This document shows, in pieces, positions 18,639 to 29,402 of a DNA stretch of 64,000 nt. This DNA is from Aculops lycopersici (lineage: Eukaryota > Arthropoda > Arachnida > Trombidiformes > Eriophyidae). Where the stretch lies: assembly GCA_015350385.1 (NCBI GenBank), contig WNKI01000003.1, positions 2,749,816-2,813,815 on the forward strand, read 5' to 3'. The position numbers were made by a program, and so were the translations under genes. The stretch's first letter is position 1; each line of letters opens with the position of its first letter. Under the pieces are notes generated by a model that made no database searches, was not told the origin of the DNA, and saw nothing but the letters and a program-made list of their open reading frames with translations.

Positions 18639-19559
18639 CTACATCGGGTAACGTTTTCTAGAATATGGGTTCGACTTACAATCCTGTGGGTAAGGTGCAT
18701 AGCCACCTGGAATAGTCGGTGGTTGCAATGGCGGTGGCATTGGTTGTCTCATGTACTGCGGAGGTGCCTGCTGTTGAGGCGGTTGTTGTTGTTGGTGCTG
18801 CTGCTGCTGCTGCTGCTGTGGTGGCGACATCATTTGTGGTGGTGGCGGCGGCTGGTGTTGTTGCGGCGGCATTTGCATCGAGGGTGGCGGAAGTGGAGGC
18901 CCTGGTGGTAGCGGATGCTGTTGTGGTGGTTGCGGCGGCTGCTGTTGCATTGGCGGAGGAGACATCATTTGCACTGGTGGTGGTTGATGCTGCTGTTGTT
19001 GCGTTGGCTGCGCTTGCATTGGTGGAGCCTGGTGTTGCTGTGTCTGGTGCTGCTGGGGTGGCGATTGCATTGGTGGTGGCTGAGGAGGGCCCTGATGCTG
19101 CGGCAGCGACTGGTGATGGTTTTGTTGCTGCTGATGATTTTGCTGCGGCGGCGACTGAGCCTGGACAGGTGGCGGTGGCGGCGCATTGCTCAAAGGATCG
19201 AACTCATGAATGTTCTCCAAAGCTTGAGGTTGTTGATGGTTTTGATCTTGCTTTTGTTGCTTGCTCTCCTTAACCGATTCACCTGTCCCGTTGGTTACAG
19301 CAGCTGATTTGCCCTCATTCAGCGTTATCAAGAGCTTTAAAATCTCATAATCCTCTATTGCCAGTTTCAGTTCGCTGTCATCGCCTATAGTAACCATTAC
19401 CTCATCCTCGTCAGCATACTTGAACTTGATTGAGTCCGAGGGTGACAACTTGAATATACGCTGAGCCATAATCTCCAGCTCGGCTAGTGTCAACTCATCA
19501 TTGTTGATTTGCGTCTTCCTGTACTCACCGTCCAGACCGAATCGTATCGCCTTGACCAT
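18639..19559 (-). CDS. TFG-like PB1-domain protein with Pro/Gln-rich tail
   Basis: The 306-aa product opens with a PB1 domain (1-85: VKAIRFGLDGEYRKTQI, KFKYADEDEVMVTIGDDSELKLAI), the acidic OPCA loop being EDEVMVTIGDDSEL. An EFDPLSN motif corresponds to FDPL in TFG, and the remaining 190 residues are a Pro/Gln/Met tail. TFG assembles at ER exit sites and helps COPII carriers reach the ERGIC; its Pro/Gln tail drives condensation. The coiled coil that normally follows the PB1 domain in TFG is not evident here. CAG/CTG runs (18795-18830) encode poly-Gln and may be length-polymorphic. The alternative is another PB1 protein, but the layout favours TFG. Confidence 0.75.
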   Translation of the reverse strand: MVKAIRFGLDGEYRKTQINNDELTLAELEIMAQRIFKLSPSDSIKFKYADEDEVMVTIGDDSELKLAIEDYEILKLLITLNEGKSAAVTNGTGESVKESKQQKQDQNHQQPQALENIHEFDPLSNAPPPPPVQAQSPPQQNHQQQQNHHQSLPQHQGPPQPPPMQSPPQQHQTQQHQAPPMQAQPTQQQQHQPPPVQMMSPPPMQQQPPQPPQQHPLPPGPPLPPPSMQMPPQQHQPPPPPQMMSPPQQQQQQQHQQQQPPQQQAPPQYMRQPMPPPLQPPTIPGGYAPYPQDCKSNPYSRKRYPM

Positions 19560-20705
19560 TGTGTTTGTGTTATTTTTTTCGGATTCCTACTTGACTCGCT
19601 ATCCAGATTCAAATTAATTGATTATCCGGGAGCTCTATAATGACGGGAAGATTCGAGAATATTTCGAACAGCACGCAATCTAATAAATATCAATATTAGT
19701 GGTAGAAAGTGTTCAAATCAACAGTAATACTAATAGCAATAGACAGTGAGAGATAATGTATACTTTGCATGAAGAAGAAATGAGTTCAATAAATGTGACG
19801 TGGGGGTAGGGTGTTTTGTAACGGCATTCGTCTATCTCCATTCGCTTTCAACTATGCTGACTGTGTGTTGCCTCATTGGCGGTCGAAGCAAATTCCCATT
19901 GGATAGACAAGCGGCCGCCGACTTCCTTTGCACTGGCTGGCGGTCGTGCTGTCAAAGCGGCCGAGTTTTTCGCCGGGGCGCCTACAGTTTGGTGCAAAAG
20001 TTTTGAATGCGTGGCGGCTGTTTGCGGAGAACAAGCTGGTTGCTCGTTCGCTCAGCTGGCTCATCAATGCCAAGCGAGCGTTTGCGACGCCAACGAGAAC
20101 GACTGGATTTTGTGCATAGTTTCGCGTGGGTGAAGATACAGCCTCTCGGTTACAATTGCAGCAAAATCTTGCGTGAGCTGAACCTAAATTCTCGAAAGGA
20201 ACTACAGCTGACTAAAACAAATTGTATACATGTGCTGACGACTGTGCAACAGCTCGAGACAGCCGCAGCTGCAGCGGCGATGTCGATGATGACGGAAAGG
20301 GCAACACTCGCATTCGCAAGTCTCCGCACAACCGTCTGTCATTTTGGCACAGCTCGACCCCTTGACCGTCTGTGCGCACCTCAGGAAGGCACCTCAAAAA
20401 GGCACCGCACTTACTCGCAAACACTGCAAAGCTCTCTCCCTGTTGCCCTTCCCTTCGCTCTGTCTATCTGTGTGTTGCAGGCTGCGTTGCGTTACTGCTG
20501 CTTGGACTGCTGCTGCTGATGCTTATGCTGCGGCAGCGCAAGTAGCAGAAGCAGCAGCAGCAGCAGCTCATTCCAATTGGCGGCGACGACGACGACGATA
20601 GGCCAGCCTTCGTTAAAGTATGTAGCTCCTACACTTATTGCTCCTCCCTCTTCGTTCCTAGTGGACTCATTCCTCTCTCTAGCCCTTGTATTATTATTAT
20701 CATAC

Positions 20706-20741
<36 letters not shown>

Positions 20742-21120
20742 TATCATCAAATTATAACTATTATTATCATCATTACTACTCTTACAATCATCTATTACAT
20801 TACATAGAGCATACGTCGCGCGCTTACTCTAGACCCGGACGACGAGTAGGCCCGTGTTACGAGAGGTACACAAACACAATACCAACACTACCATCTCGAC
20901 CATTGTCATCAATCATCAATCCTACCTAATAACAACTACATCATCATCATCATCATCAACTATAATAATCAAAACGTAATCATAATTCAACGGCCAGCAC
21001 ACAAAACAAACATCAGACAAAACAATCATCATCTACTGAAACCGTAACAATAACACCAGATAACAAATACCACCAGAACTACTACTCATCGAAGATAACA
21101 ATAATAACAACACCTTCGAA
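19560..21120. other. Divergent upstream region of TFG-like (-) and PP1 (+), 1.56 kb
   Basis: The centre (19870-20620) is GC-richer, and several frames cross it without family resemblance. A (TTA)n/(ATT)n microsatellite occupies about 20686-20745, with more ATT/ATC-rich sequence to 20800 and an ATC run at 20941-20958. The last 250 bases before the PP1 start are rich in CAA/ACA and ATC, like an unstructured 5' UTR. Confidence 0.5.
20686..20745. repeat. (ATT)n microsatellite
   Basis: About 60 bases of near-perfect TTA/ATT trinucleotides followed by degenerate ATT/ATC sequence upstream of PP1. Probably polymorphic in length. Confidence 0.85.
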
Positions 21121-22113
21121 ATGGCAGATCAAGGCAGTAAACTGGATATTGATGCAATCATATCTAGACTTTTAGAAGTTCGCGGATCTCGGCCAGGTAA
21201 AAATGTACAACTTAGCGATCAAGAAATTAAAAGTCTTTGTGCTAAATCTAGGGAGATATTCCTCAGTCAACCGGTATTATTAGAACTCGAGGCACCTCTT
21301 AAAATTTGCGGCGACATTCATGGCCAGTATTATGATCTATTACGTTTGTTTGAGTACGGTGGCTTCCCACCAGAATCAAATTATCTATTCTTAGGAGATT
21401 ATGTTGACAGAGGAAAGCAATCGCTTGAAACTATTTGTCTATTATTGGCCTATAAGATCAAATATCCAGAAAACTTCTTTCTATTAAGGGGAAATCACGA
21501 ATGCGCTAGCATCAATAGGATCTATGGTTTTTATGACGAATGCAAGAGACGCTACAATATCAAATTATGGAAAACATTCACCGAATGCTTCAATTGTTTA
21601 CCCGTTGCAGCAATTGTTGATGAGAAGATTTTCTGCTGTCATGGTGGTCTAAGCCCAGATTTACAAACAATGGAACAAATTAGAAGAATAGCTAGACCAA
21701 CCGATGTGCCTGATACGGGATTGTTGTGCGATTTGCTATGGTCAGACCCCGACAAGGATGTCACCGGATGGGGAGAGAACGATCGCGGTGTATCATTCAC
21801 ATTTGGAGCCGATATAGTTTGCAAATTTTTGAATCGCCATGATCTAGATCTAATATGTAGAGCGCATCAAGTCGTCGAAGACGGCTATGAGTTCTTTGCC
21901 AAACGCCAGTTAGTCACATTATTTTCAGCACCAAATTATTGTGGTGAATTTGACAATGCAGGTGGAATGATGAGCGTCGATGAGACATTAATGTGCTCGT
22001 TCCAAATATTAAAACCCTCGGAAAAGAAGACGAAGTATCAGTATGGTGGGCTATCGGCACCATTTAACCAAAGGCCTGTTACACCTCCAAGGGGACCAGT
22101 TAAAAAGAAATAA
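21121..22113 (+). CDS. Pp1alpha: Protein phosphatase 1 catalytic subunit, alpha class
   Basis: The 330-aa product is nearly identical to animal PP1-alpha. The metal and catalytic motifs are GDIHGQ (64-69), GDYVDRG (92-98) and RGNHE (123-127); the SAPNYCGEFDN loop that binds toxins and inhibitor-2 is intact. The tail keeps RPVTPPR, the CDK site. PP1c dephosphorylates Ser/Thr on many targets chosen by RVxF regulatory partners. The coding region is intronless and markedly AT-rich at third positions (TTA, ATT, AAA) compared with pyruvate carboxylase or RpL11 in the same window. It is convergent with the BLOC1S3-like gene, 296 bases apart. Confidence 0.97.
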   Translation: MADQGSKLDIDAIISRLLEVRGSRPGKNVQLSDQEIKSLCAKSREIFLSQPVLLELEAPLKICGDIHGQYYDLLRLFEYGGFPPESNYLFLGDYVDRGKQSLETICLLLAYKIKYPENFFLLRGNHECASINRIYGFYDECKRRYNIKLWKTFTECFNCLPVAAIVDEKIFCCHGGLSPDLQTMEQIRRIARPTDVPDTGLLCDLLWSDPDKDVTGWGENDRGVSFTFGADIVCKFLNRHDLDLICRAHQVVEDGYEFFAKRQLVTLFSAPNYCGEFDNAGGMMSVDETLMCSFQILKPSEKKTKYQYGGLSAPFNQRPVTPPRGPVKKK

Positions 22114-22409
22114 ATGAAGAAACAGAAAAAGATAAAGTACATTACTTGATGAAGTACAATAGGAAAAGAGCTGGAGCGGCAAGAAGGAGCAAGGATGTAA
22201 AAGAGCTAGAGGAAAGGCTAAGGAAGGAGATATTGCTCGTTTGTCTACTAGTGTGTATGAGTGTTTAAATTCACAACTTCAATACAACAACAACAAACAT
22301 AAATCACCACAAAAAACTTCTATATAATTTCTATATAAAAATGAATGTCTCCTACTATGCTAAACAGCCGGCCATGGATCCCGTTTAGTTCAAAAGAATT
22401 TGGTGTGTT

Positions 22410-23030
22410 TCATTTACAAATTGAAATTTGATCTTTGGCCACCTCTAGCGTCAAGCTGTCGAATCTGTTTGCCGCATGGTCTAACTCCTGTATAATCTTC
22501 TGGGCATTCACAAGCCGCTGGCTGATGGAGTGTAGATCCTTCGAAGCTTTCTCATAAGGATGTCGTTGCAGATGCGTTAAACAAGCATGAAATTGTTGAT
22601 TTTTTGTATAGAGTGTCTTGTGTAAAAGTGGTAGTTGGTCTATAGGTAGTGGTTGAGAACTAATTGGTAATTGAGCCTTTGGAGTTTCAGGTTGTTCTCT
22701 AACGTCAAGTTGTTGTTGCTGTTGTGGGTCCAACTGAGGAATTCCAAGTGGATTGAGAAAATTGTTTGATGAGCTTGCAACTATCTTAGCCAGATTGCCC
22801 GCCGAGCTTAGTGAGGCGAATAGAGATGATCCGAGTTTACCTATGCCTGCCTTGGACCAGCTGGTAGTCTTGGGTTGTGGTTCTGGGGATGTGAGTTGCG
22901 ATCGACTAAAAGTCTCGTCATGCTTGCTGTTTCTCTTAATGAAAATGCTCTCGTCCTTGGATTCCAGATCGATGTCCTCGCTGTCCGACTCCGAAGCCTC
23001 ACCTAATATCACAGTCTTATTTGGGGGCAT
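22410..23030 (-). CDS. BLOC1S3: Probable BLOC-1 subunit 3
   Basis: The 206-aa product begins PPNKTVILGEASESDSEDIDL, closely recalling the vertebrate BLOS3 start (TVVPGEATETDSE). After a disordered Ser/Gln-rich middle, the last 75 residues form a helical segment (LLHKTLYTKNQQFHACLTHL, SQRLVNAQKIIQEL) where BLOS3 has its coiled coil. BLOC-1 is a cytosolic complex that sorts cargo from endosomes to lysosome-related organelles. The call rests on the N-terminal motif plus the helical C-terminus; overall similarity is modest. It lies head-to-tail behind FTSJ1 with a 392-base gap (23031-23422) in which nothing was recognised. Confidence 0.6.
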   Translation of the reverse strand: MPPNKTVILGEASESDSEDIDLESKDESIFIKRNSKHDETFSRSQLTSPEPQPKTTSWSKAGIGKLGSSLFASLSSAGNLAKIVASSSNNFLNPLGIPQLDPQQQQQLDVREQPETPKAQLPISSQPLPIDQLPLLHKTLYTKNQQFHACLTHLQRHPYEKASKDLHSISQRLVNAQKIIQELDHAANRFDSLTLEVAKDQISICK

Positions 23031-23422
23031 TGTATTGTATACTAATTTGTCTTTAAAGTTGTTGTGTTCGATTAAATTGTTGATTGCTTAAAAAATAGGC
23101 CCACAAAACATCCAAACTGTTTATTTTTTGTTTTGCAAAACTCGCAGAGCACGTGTTGAGCGTGATTGGTGAAAAGTAACAAATGTCAGATTGGACTCTA
23201 CATCATCATGATTAGCGTCGATCAGCCTTCGCCATATAAAATCACCATTGAGGAGACTAGACTGTCATGGGTCACTAGACAAACAACAAACTTCATTAGT
23301 GGCAGTACCATTTACCATGATTGTCTTGTTATAACTTCAGAGTAGGGACTTATGTAACATCATATGATTGTAGGTTGTTATCAAGTATACTAGTTTTATT
23401 ATCATCATCGTCATCGTTGTAT

Positions 23423-24451
23423 TTACATTGTTGGCCTAAGAGTGTTTAAATCACCACACATCAGAAACGGTATCAGGCTACATGATCTATCGCAACTCTT
23501 AGCAATCTCATTTAGGTCTGGATCATTTTCAACAGTAGTCATCAGGTCGAACATATGTGGCCTGTAGTCGCGTGGTTGCTGATAATTCTGACATACAATG
23601 AAAGCCTCAATACTGGATGACCGGCTACTCTTTGGCTTAACGACCTGCACCTGTTCAAAGAATAATCTGAACTGTTCAATCATTAGGGTGATATCTTTGC
23701 CGCGGAATATTTTGGCCACAAAAGTGCCACCTGTCTCAATGATGAACGTGGTGATATTCAGCGCTGCAAGTAACAATTGCGATTGAATGAACTCATCGAG
23801 ATCATGCTGACCGGTCACGTCGGGTGCTCCATCGCATACCACCAGTTGAGCCTTGCAGCCTTGGAACTCGCTTATAACCCTATCGGCAGTTTTTCTACTT
23901 GTGATATCACCCTGAATTATGTTAACCCCATCTATGGGTGCCATAGTTTGAATGTCGACAGATATGATTTTTGCCGGCTCTGTTATGTTGGCGCTCTCAA
24001 TTTCATAATTACCGTCTTCGCAACTTTTAGTCTCGTTTAATCTCTTAACTAAAACTTGACTCCAGCTACCCGGTGCAGCGCACAAATCGACCGCCTTGGT
24101 GACACCTGATGAGTGGAATATTTTATGGCGAAATGATTTGGAATTAGTTCATCAGCTTATCTAGAGTAAGTCGACGTGAGTCTAGAATTGTTAGATAAGA
24201 GTAGAAGTAGTAGCGGTAGCAATGGCGTGAAACTCGACGTCTATTTATTAGGCCAGCCATCAAGAATTCATGCCTTCACATGGCTGGTGCTAAGAGGAAG
24301 AGAGAAAGAGAGAGAGCAGATGAGACTAACCAGCAAACAATCCAAATTGTTGATCTATCTGCAATAATTTAAACGCACTCCTAGCTCGCCATCCTTCCTC
24401 CTTGGCCAGCCTATAGAAGACGTCGCGTTTGTCTTTTGAGCACTTGCCCAT
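23423..24451 (-). CDS. FTSJ1: FTSJ1/Trm7 tRNA 2'-O-ribose methyltransferase, two exons
   Basis: Exon 1 is 24331-24451 (starts MGKCSKDKRDVFYRLAKEEG) and exon 2 is 23423-24105 (starts at GVTKAVDLCAAPGSWSQ). The intron 24106-24330 (225 nt) has GT...AG ends on the minus strand and joins the frame at a glycine codon. The predicted protein is about 267 aa. The Rossmann-fold SAM site is DLCAAPGSWSQ; the K-D-K-E tetrad is visible as Lys28 (SAFKLL), CDGAPD, VAKIF and SIEAF. Trm7/FTSJ1 methylates positions 32 and 34 of the anticodon loop of selected tRNAs. The product is shorter at the C-terminus than human FTSJ1. Confidence 0.93.
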
Positions 24452-25480
24452 GGTATCGGTTCTTGTCGTTTTTGGTTACCACCGATTGCTTGCTGATCTG
24501 CTTGAGTGACAATTATTCAGACTGGCCCATGACTAGTCGATTGGCTAGAAGTATAAGGAAAAGTTATAGTTTGAATATTGTTAGTTTTTCCTCTTATCTT
24601 TTGCATCGCCCAGACATTTAATGAAACTTTGGCTACTTTCTGGCCACTGCCATTAGCTACTTGCTCGAAATTATCAGTGATAATTCATCACCAACACGCG
24701 GGATCTTTGTTATGGTTACGTGCAAATCGATTTTTTGCACCGCACTGTACACGCTCTAGTACGCAAACGCTCTGGCCACTCGCTAGCTTGACACGTTCAT
24801 CTAATCTAGACGAATCAAAAAACTTGGAGAACCTGTTGTTTCATCCCTTGTCGTCATCAGAAGAGTTATGTGTTTCAATTGAAAAATATTGGACTAATCA
24901 AGTAATGGTAACAGTGTGATTAGTGGTAAGTTATTTTTGTACTATTGCTTAGATTGCAACATGAATAATGGGGAATGCGGTTAGCCCTTTATCTTCTAGA
25001 TTGATTTATTACTGCAGTTGCAGTTGCGGTTGGTGGTGGTGTCGGTGGCGATGTCAGCTCCCCTAGTCATTTACACAGCTGCGTTAGTTCGAGGGGTTTC
25101 CAAGTTTCTGGCGCCAAAATGCATTGGGCGACTGAGAGACCCGATGTTAATCAGCGAGAGCGTGAGGCTCAAATGAAATTACATAGTGACATTCACCCAA
25201 CTTGTCAAAGATAAGATTACTTTGTATTGTATTATTATAATTATTTTCATTTTTATCATCACCATTATTTAGTGTACGCGCGCGAAAAGGAGGAAGGGAA
25301 AGGAGAAGCCTCGACAACGAGGACAACGGCGACGACGACGCGTCGCCGCTCTTTCTATTGTACTCTAGATAGTATTAGTGGAAAAAGTAGTGTTAGTGTT
25401 ATGTTCAATCAATAGGTTGCCTATTCCTCTATCTTAGAGACCAGTAGAAAAGAGTAAGGAAGCAAACAAAATTTTCTTGT

Positions 25481-25488
25481 TATATAAG
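25481..25488 (+). promoter_or_regulatory. Candidate TATA box of an unidentified transcript
   Basis: TATATAAG in a clean setting, followed about 30 bases later by CATAAATAACAG and a CA/AG-rich leader-like stretch up to the ATG at 25730. It could drive the small frame at 25730-25894 or a non-coding or multi-exon transcript. Weak evidence. Confidence 0.3.
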
Positions 25489-25729
25489 GAGCGAGAGTGA
25501 GGGAGCATAAATAACAGACGCGCGCAGACACTAGTAGTTGGCAAAGCAAACAACAAGTGGTTTCATAACAACAGCATTGAGTTACTACTTGACATCGGTG
25601 CATAACTTAATTGGAGAGAAAAATTTAGATCGATAGAGTAGTAACATCGCAAATTTACCTGAGACACCCATCAAGAGGGCCACTGGAAAAACACAAGTCA
25701 ACCACAGTCAATCAGCAGCAGCAAGAAAT

Positions 25730-25894
25730 ATGAAACTATCCGACTTATTCACTGTCAGCATCAGGTGCGGGGCCTCGGCGGCGCAGCGGAAATGGTACAT
25801 CTACTGTCTATGTAAAGGCAAACTGTTTGCTCGAAGCACCATGGTCAAGTCTACCACAGGTTCGGATTGCGATTTTGTGTTTCAGAGGAGTTAG
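25730..25894 (+). CDS. Small open frame, 54 codons, unknown
   Basis: ATG in AGAAATATGA context, after a leader rich in CAA/CAG and downstream of a TATA box. The product starts MKLSDLFTVSIRCG, is Cys/Lys-rich in the middle (YCLCKGKLFAR) and has no recognised relative. It could also be a first exon: CAG/GTTCGG at 25855-25863 is a possible donor. It may be chance. Confidence 0.2.
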   Translation: MKLSDLFTVSIRCGASAAQRKWYIYCLCKGKLFARSTMVKSTTGSDCDFVFQRS

Positions 25895-27262
25895 ATAGTC
25901 AACCAAACGATCAATTTATTTATCCACCCATTCGTCCGTCTATCTATCTGTCTGTTTATTAAGGAACTAGTCTCAACAAGTGACGTAGAAACACTTACAC
26001 CCACATGATCTCATTAGCACAATGGAACGGAGGCCGCAACGTGAGCCGACCAACTTTCTTAGACTTTTAGCTTACCAGTTTAGCTCTATGGCCGCGAGTA
26101 CGATAAGAGATTAACTCATCTCCTAGTTTAAATCCAACCAGAACAAGCTTCAAGTTTGCTCGAAGCTAATTAAGCAAGCATTCTGGTTCCAAGTTGATCG
26201 AGACCAAACTAAACCAGCTAAGTTTAGTCGGTCGATTCAGAGCTCATGCACACACCCTCGGTTATCTGATTGAATCTCTCGAGCAAGTATTGAAAGCCAT
26301 TAATATCACCATGGAGTTGCTGGTACATGTATAGTGTTACGTGTCAAACGAGATGGTGGCGAACTTGAAGACAATGAAGGGATCGACAACAACTAGCTCG
26401 AGCCGGTCACTAGAGTTCATATTGAGACTCTAGCTCTCCGTTTATAATAAGATTAAGAAGACTCAACAATAGAGAACTACCCAACTGAATAAATTTTTTA
26501 TAAATTATGGACTGAAATTAGTTTTGTTTGGTAATAATAGTAATTAAGTATCTCTTTGCTCGCCCATCCACTGAAGGAGATAGTCTGTATTGGACAGTTA
26601 GTTGCTTATTTGTCCTTACTATTTTATCAACATCGCGATTACTCATTGTATCTTCTATCGAAAATCGAATGAACTGACTCATGAGGATTGCTTGTATTAG
26701 ATCCAAGAAATTCGTCGATGAGATTGATGGCTACGAATCCATAGTTCGTTCAACGCTTGTGGCTGCAAGTTATGACTATCTATTTAGCAAGTCGTTGATT
26801 CAAACAATCCTATCAATATGGCCTATCGCCTACCCACTGATTAGACTGTCTGGTAAATGATCGGTCGATTCCACATTATGTAATGATAAGGCTGCGATTG
26901 GTTGATAAGGATACGAACTTTATTTCGATATCGACAAATCTCGTCGTCGTGCGGCGACCGCGAAAAGTTGGACAATCAACTCTGGTGTGTCAAATTGTTA
27001 TGAGCTCCTCGATTCTTCTTGCCAATCCAATCGAAATGTAACCACATAACCACTTCAGGTTATGTGGCTTGTCTTGACTCAACTCTCTCGGCTGATTAGT
27101 GTTGATGATGATGATCTTTAATATATTCTCATAGTTTTATTAGATAGATAAACACTGATCTGAACATCCAGACAGCTTATGGGTTTTCTCTCTCTCTCTC
27201 TTTCTCTTATGGCTACGGAGAACTCTTATCCGATTTCACTGCCAATAGTACAACTAATTCTT

Positions 27263-28201
27263 CTACTGACTCTTTCCTGAACCACTGTTTGAGTTTTCTT
27301 TCTGAGTGCTCTTGGTACGTTTGAACAAAGGTCTGATGATAGCCACGAGCGGATTATTGGCCGCCGATTTGAGGATTGATGAACTCTGTTTGCTCGGCTG
27401 AGCCGCCTGTTGTTCCTGTGATGATGGAGTCGAAGACGATTGCTGCTGCCGACCTTGATCCTGAACCTCGGATTGTTCTGGTTGTTGTTGTTGTTGTTGT
27501 TGTTGATGCTGCTGCTGATGGCTCAATGCCTGGTGATAAATCATCGGATAGTTGGCCACCTGTTGCATTGCAGCCAACTGTTGATACGTCGGCTGCAGGC
27601 CACTTCCGTGCATCATCATTGGAACCATTGGCTGGCCTCCTTGCACTCCGCCACCAAGACCATAGGACTGGTGGCTCTCCTCGCTATCATAATGTTGCTC
27701 TTGTGGCATCTCGTGATTGGAGGATGAATCCTCATAGTGACTAATCATCTCTTGCTGATGACCGCTTGGTTGGTGTTGGTATTCCATCATTTCGTGATGC
27801 TGCTGATAGTGGGGTTCCTCGCCTGCACCACCGAAGTGTTGCTGGTGTGAATGCATGGCCGAATGGTCTTCCATGTAAATAGGTGGCATCATCATTGGTT
27901 GGTGGTTTTGCTGTTGCATCATCGGATAAAAGGCCATCGGATTGAAGTGGTGCGTCATCATGGACATCATAGGAATCAACATGTGATGGGCTGGAGACTC
28001 TTGAGACTTTCCGCTATCTATAATCAGATTACCTTTGTCCTTTCCGCCTCGCACAATGAGTTTTCCTTTGGTCAAAATAATATCCTCTCCCTTGTCGCGA
28101 GCCTCGACTAATCGAGCTGATTGCATAAATGTGGCCACTAACACGGTAAACAACGCAAAGGTAGCCAATCTATCGTTGCTTCTTGATCTTAGTTTGGCCA
28201 T
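27263..28201 (-). CDS. Secreted Met/His/Gln-rich protein, function unknown
   Basis: The 312-aa product has a basic start and a hydrophobic signal sequence (LATFALFTVLVATFMQSA). A short segment with GKLIVRGGKDKGNLIIDSGK follows, then a Met/His/Pro block (about 72-120: MMSMMTHHF, PMMMPPIYME), a His/Gln/Glu/Ser middle, another Met patch (PMVPMMMHG), a poly-Gln run (encoded by GTT repeats at 27480-27506) and a basic C-terminus (PLFKRTKSTQK). No globular domain recognised. It is probably extracellular; Met/His clusters could bind Cu(I) or other metals, but that is speculation. AATAAA at 27136-27141 on the minus strand. Layout parallels the gene at 11866-13701. Confidence 0.75.
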   Translation of the reverse strand: MAKLRSRSNDRLATFALFTVLVATFMQSARLVEARDKGEDIILTKGKLIVRGGKDKGNLIIDSGKSQESPAHHMLIPMMSMMTHHFNPMAFYPMMQQQNHQPMMMPPIYMEDHSAMHSHQQHFGGAGEEPHYQQHHEMMEYQHQPSGHQQEMISHYEDSSSNHEMPQEQHYDSEESHQSYGLGGGVQGGQPMVPMMMHGSGLQPTYQQLAAMQQVANYPMIYHQALSHQQQHQQQQQQQQPEQSEVQDQGRQQQSSSTPSSQEQQAAQPSKQSSSILKSAANNPLVAIIRPLFKRTKSTQKENSNSGSGKSQ

Positions 28202-29402
28202 CTTAATGTCTGGTTGATTTGTTGACTTTAGATTGTTGAGGTAACCAATTGTCTGAATTCAGCTTCAATGCTTAGAGTCGAATCTTGGAATTGTGTAATT
28301 GATGGAGCTTATCTAATCAAAAAGTATTTACACTTCTCATCTCGCTGCTTGCCGGAAACTGAAGGTACTGATTTAGTTTTTCAAATTGTTTATTTTGTAT
28401 ACCAACTTAAAAGGCCGATCAAAATTCTGAAAAGCCGAGTGATATGTGAGTCAAAAAACCCTGCTCCAGTCTCTGGTTCGACCGGCCAGGGCCTTGAGAT
28501 TGATTGTTCCTTGAAATATTAAATGGTCGACAAATTTCCCAGCAACAAAAGACTGGCAGCGATAGTTAGCCCAGCGGCTAGTTGATCCAACTAATGGCTC
28601 TGTGAGCAATTGTCCTCATCTACCAGTTGGCATTTAAGCAGGGGATCAGGCTCATACAGAAGCTGGCAAGATTTAGCTGAGCCTGGACCACCGTGCTAGG
28701 CGTTGGACTTCACCTGCCGCTAATAGGTATCGGAAACAAAAGTTAGCCAGTCAGTGAGCGCCCATGAAAAAAGCGACAACAACGACGACGACGACGGTGT
28801 CACCAGGTTGAGCTCGCTCCCACACACAAACAGTGTTGTGAACTTTGCATAACTGGACCCCACCACTCATTTTGCACCTGTTGCATAACACTCACTGAGC
28901 TTGTGAGCCACGCCCACTCTCTTTGAATTCTTATTAATCTAGTCTAGCCAACAGTAACACATTGGGTGACGGAGGTGGGCATAGTTAAATAACATCATGT
29001 TGCCAGTCGTTGAACTCAAGCTGTCGATTTTTTCACCATCAAGACCACCTGTGAAGTGATTACATGTGGCCCATTATTATTGAGTGTTGGCAACCATTAT
29101 GAATTAGTAGTTAGTTCTTGGGATTGATTGCTGGTTTGCGCATGCCAGTTGATTAGTTGGGCTCATTAGTTGCACCAGTTTAGATTTGTCGTTCTCAAAA
29201 TAATCAATACACAGTAAACACTTGTTGGCGATGGACTGTTGTTGTAATTCTTTTATTTCTTTTCGCATTTGATCAGAAGGTTTTTTGCGTGTCAGTCGAT
29301 CAAATCAACTATAGTGTTTTATAATCGGGTTCGTTTCGCACTATAACTCGCTGTCAGGTTTTTATTCTGGCCACTGGAACACTAGGCACAATTTCATTAT
29401 CT
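28202..29402. other. 1.2-kb intergenic stretch
   Basis: Upstream of the secreted protein and 3' of PSME3. Contains a short GAC-repeat patch (28780-28795). A plus-strand frame at 28268-28522 has no recognisable content. Nothing else seen. Confidence 0.5.

Larger units (their letters stand above)
24452..27262. other. 2.8-kb region without a convincing gene
   Basis: The largest interval between recognised genes in the left half. It contains GAC/GGC-rich low-complexity patches (25300-25345), a TATA-box promoter candidate (25481-25488), a 54-codon frame (25730-25894) and short TCTA/TCTG microsatellite sequence (25930-25960). The right end includes AATAAA (minus strand, 27136-27141) for the secreted protein gene at 27263 and a CT run at 27186-27207. 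No family could be recognised in six frames. Confidence 0.5.

Noticed and set aside
18719..19307. Long Ala/Val- and Leu/Arg-rich plus-strand frames
   Set aside because: Antisense shadows of the Gln/Pro-coding repeats of the TFG-like gene.
19873..20601. Several overlapping frames on both strands between TFG-like and PP1
   Set aside because: GC-rich non-coding sequence produces multiple mutually overlapping frames; none resembles a protein family.
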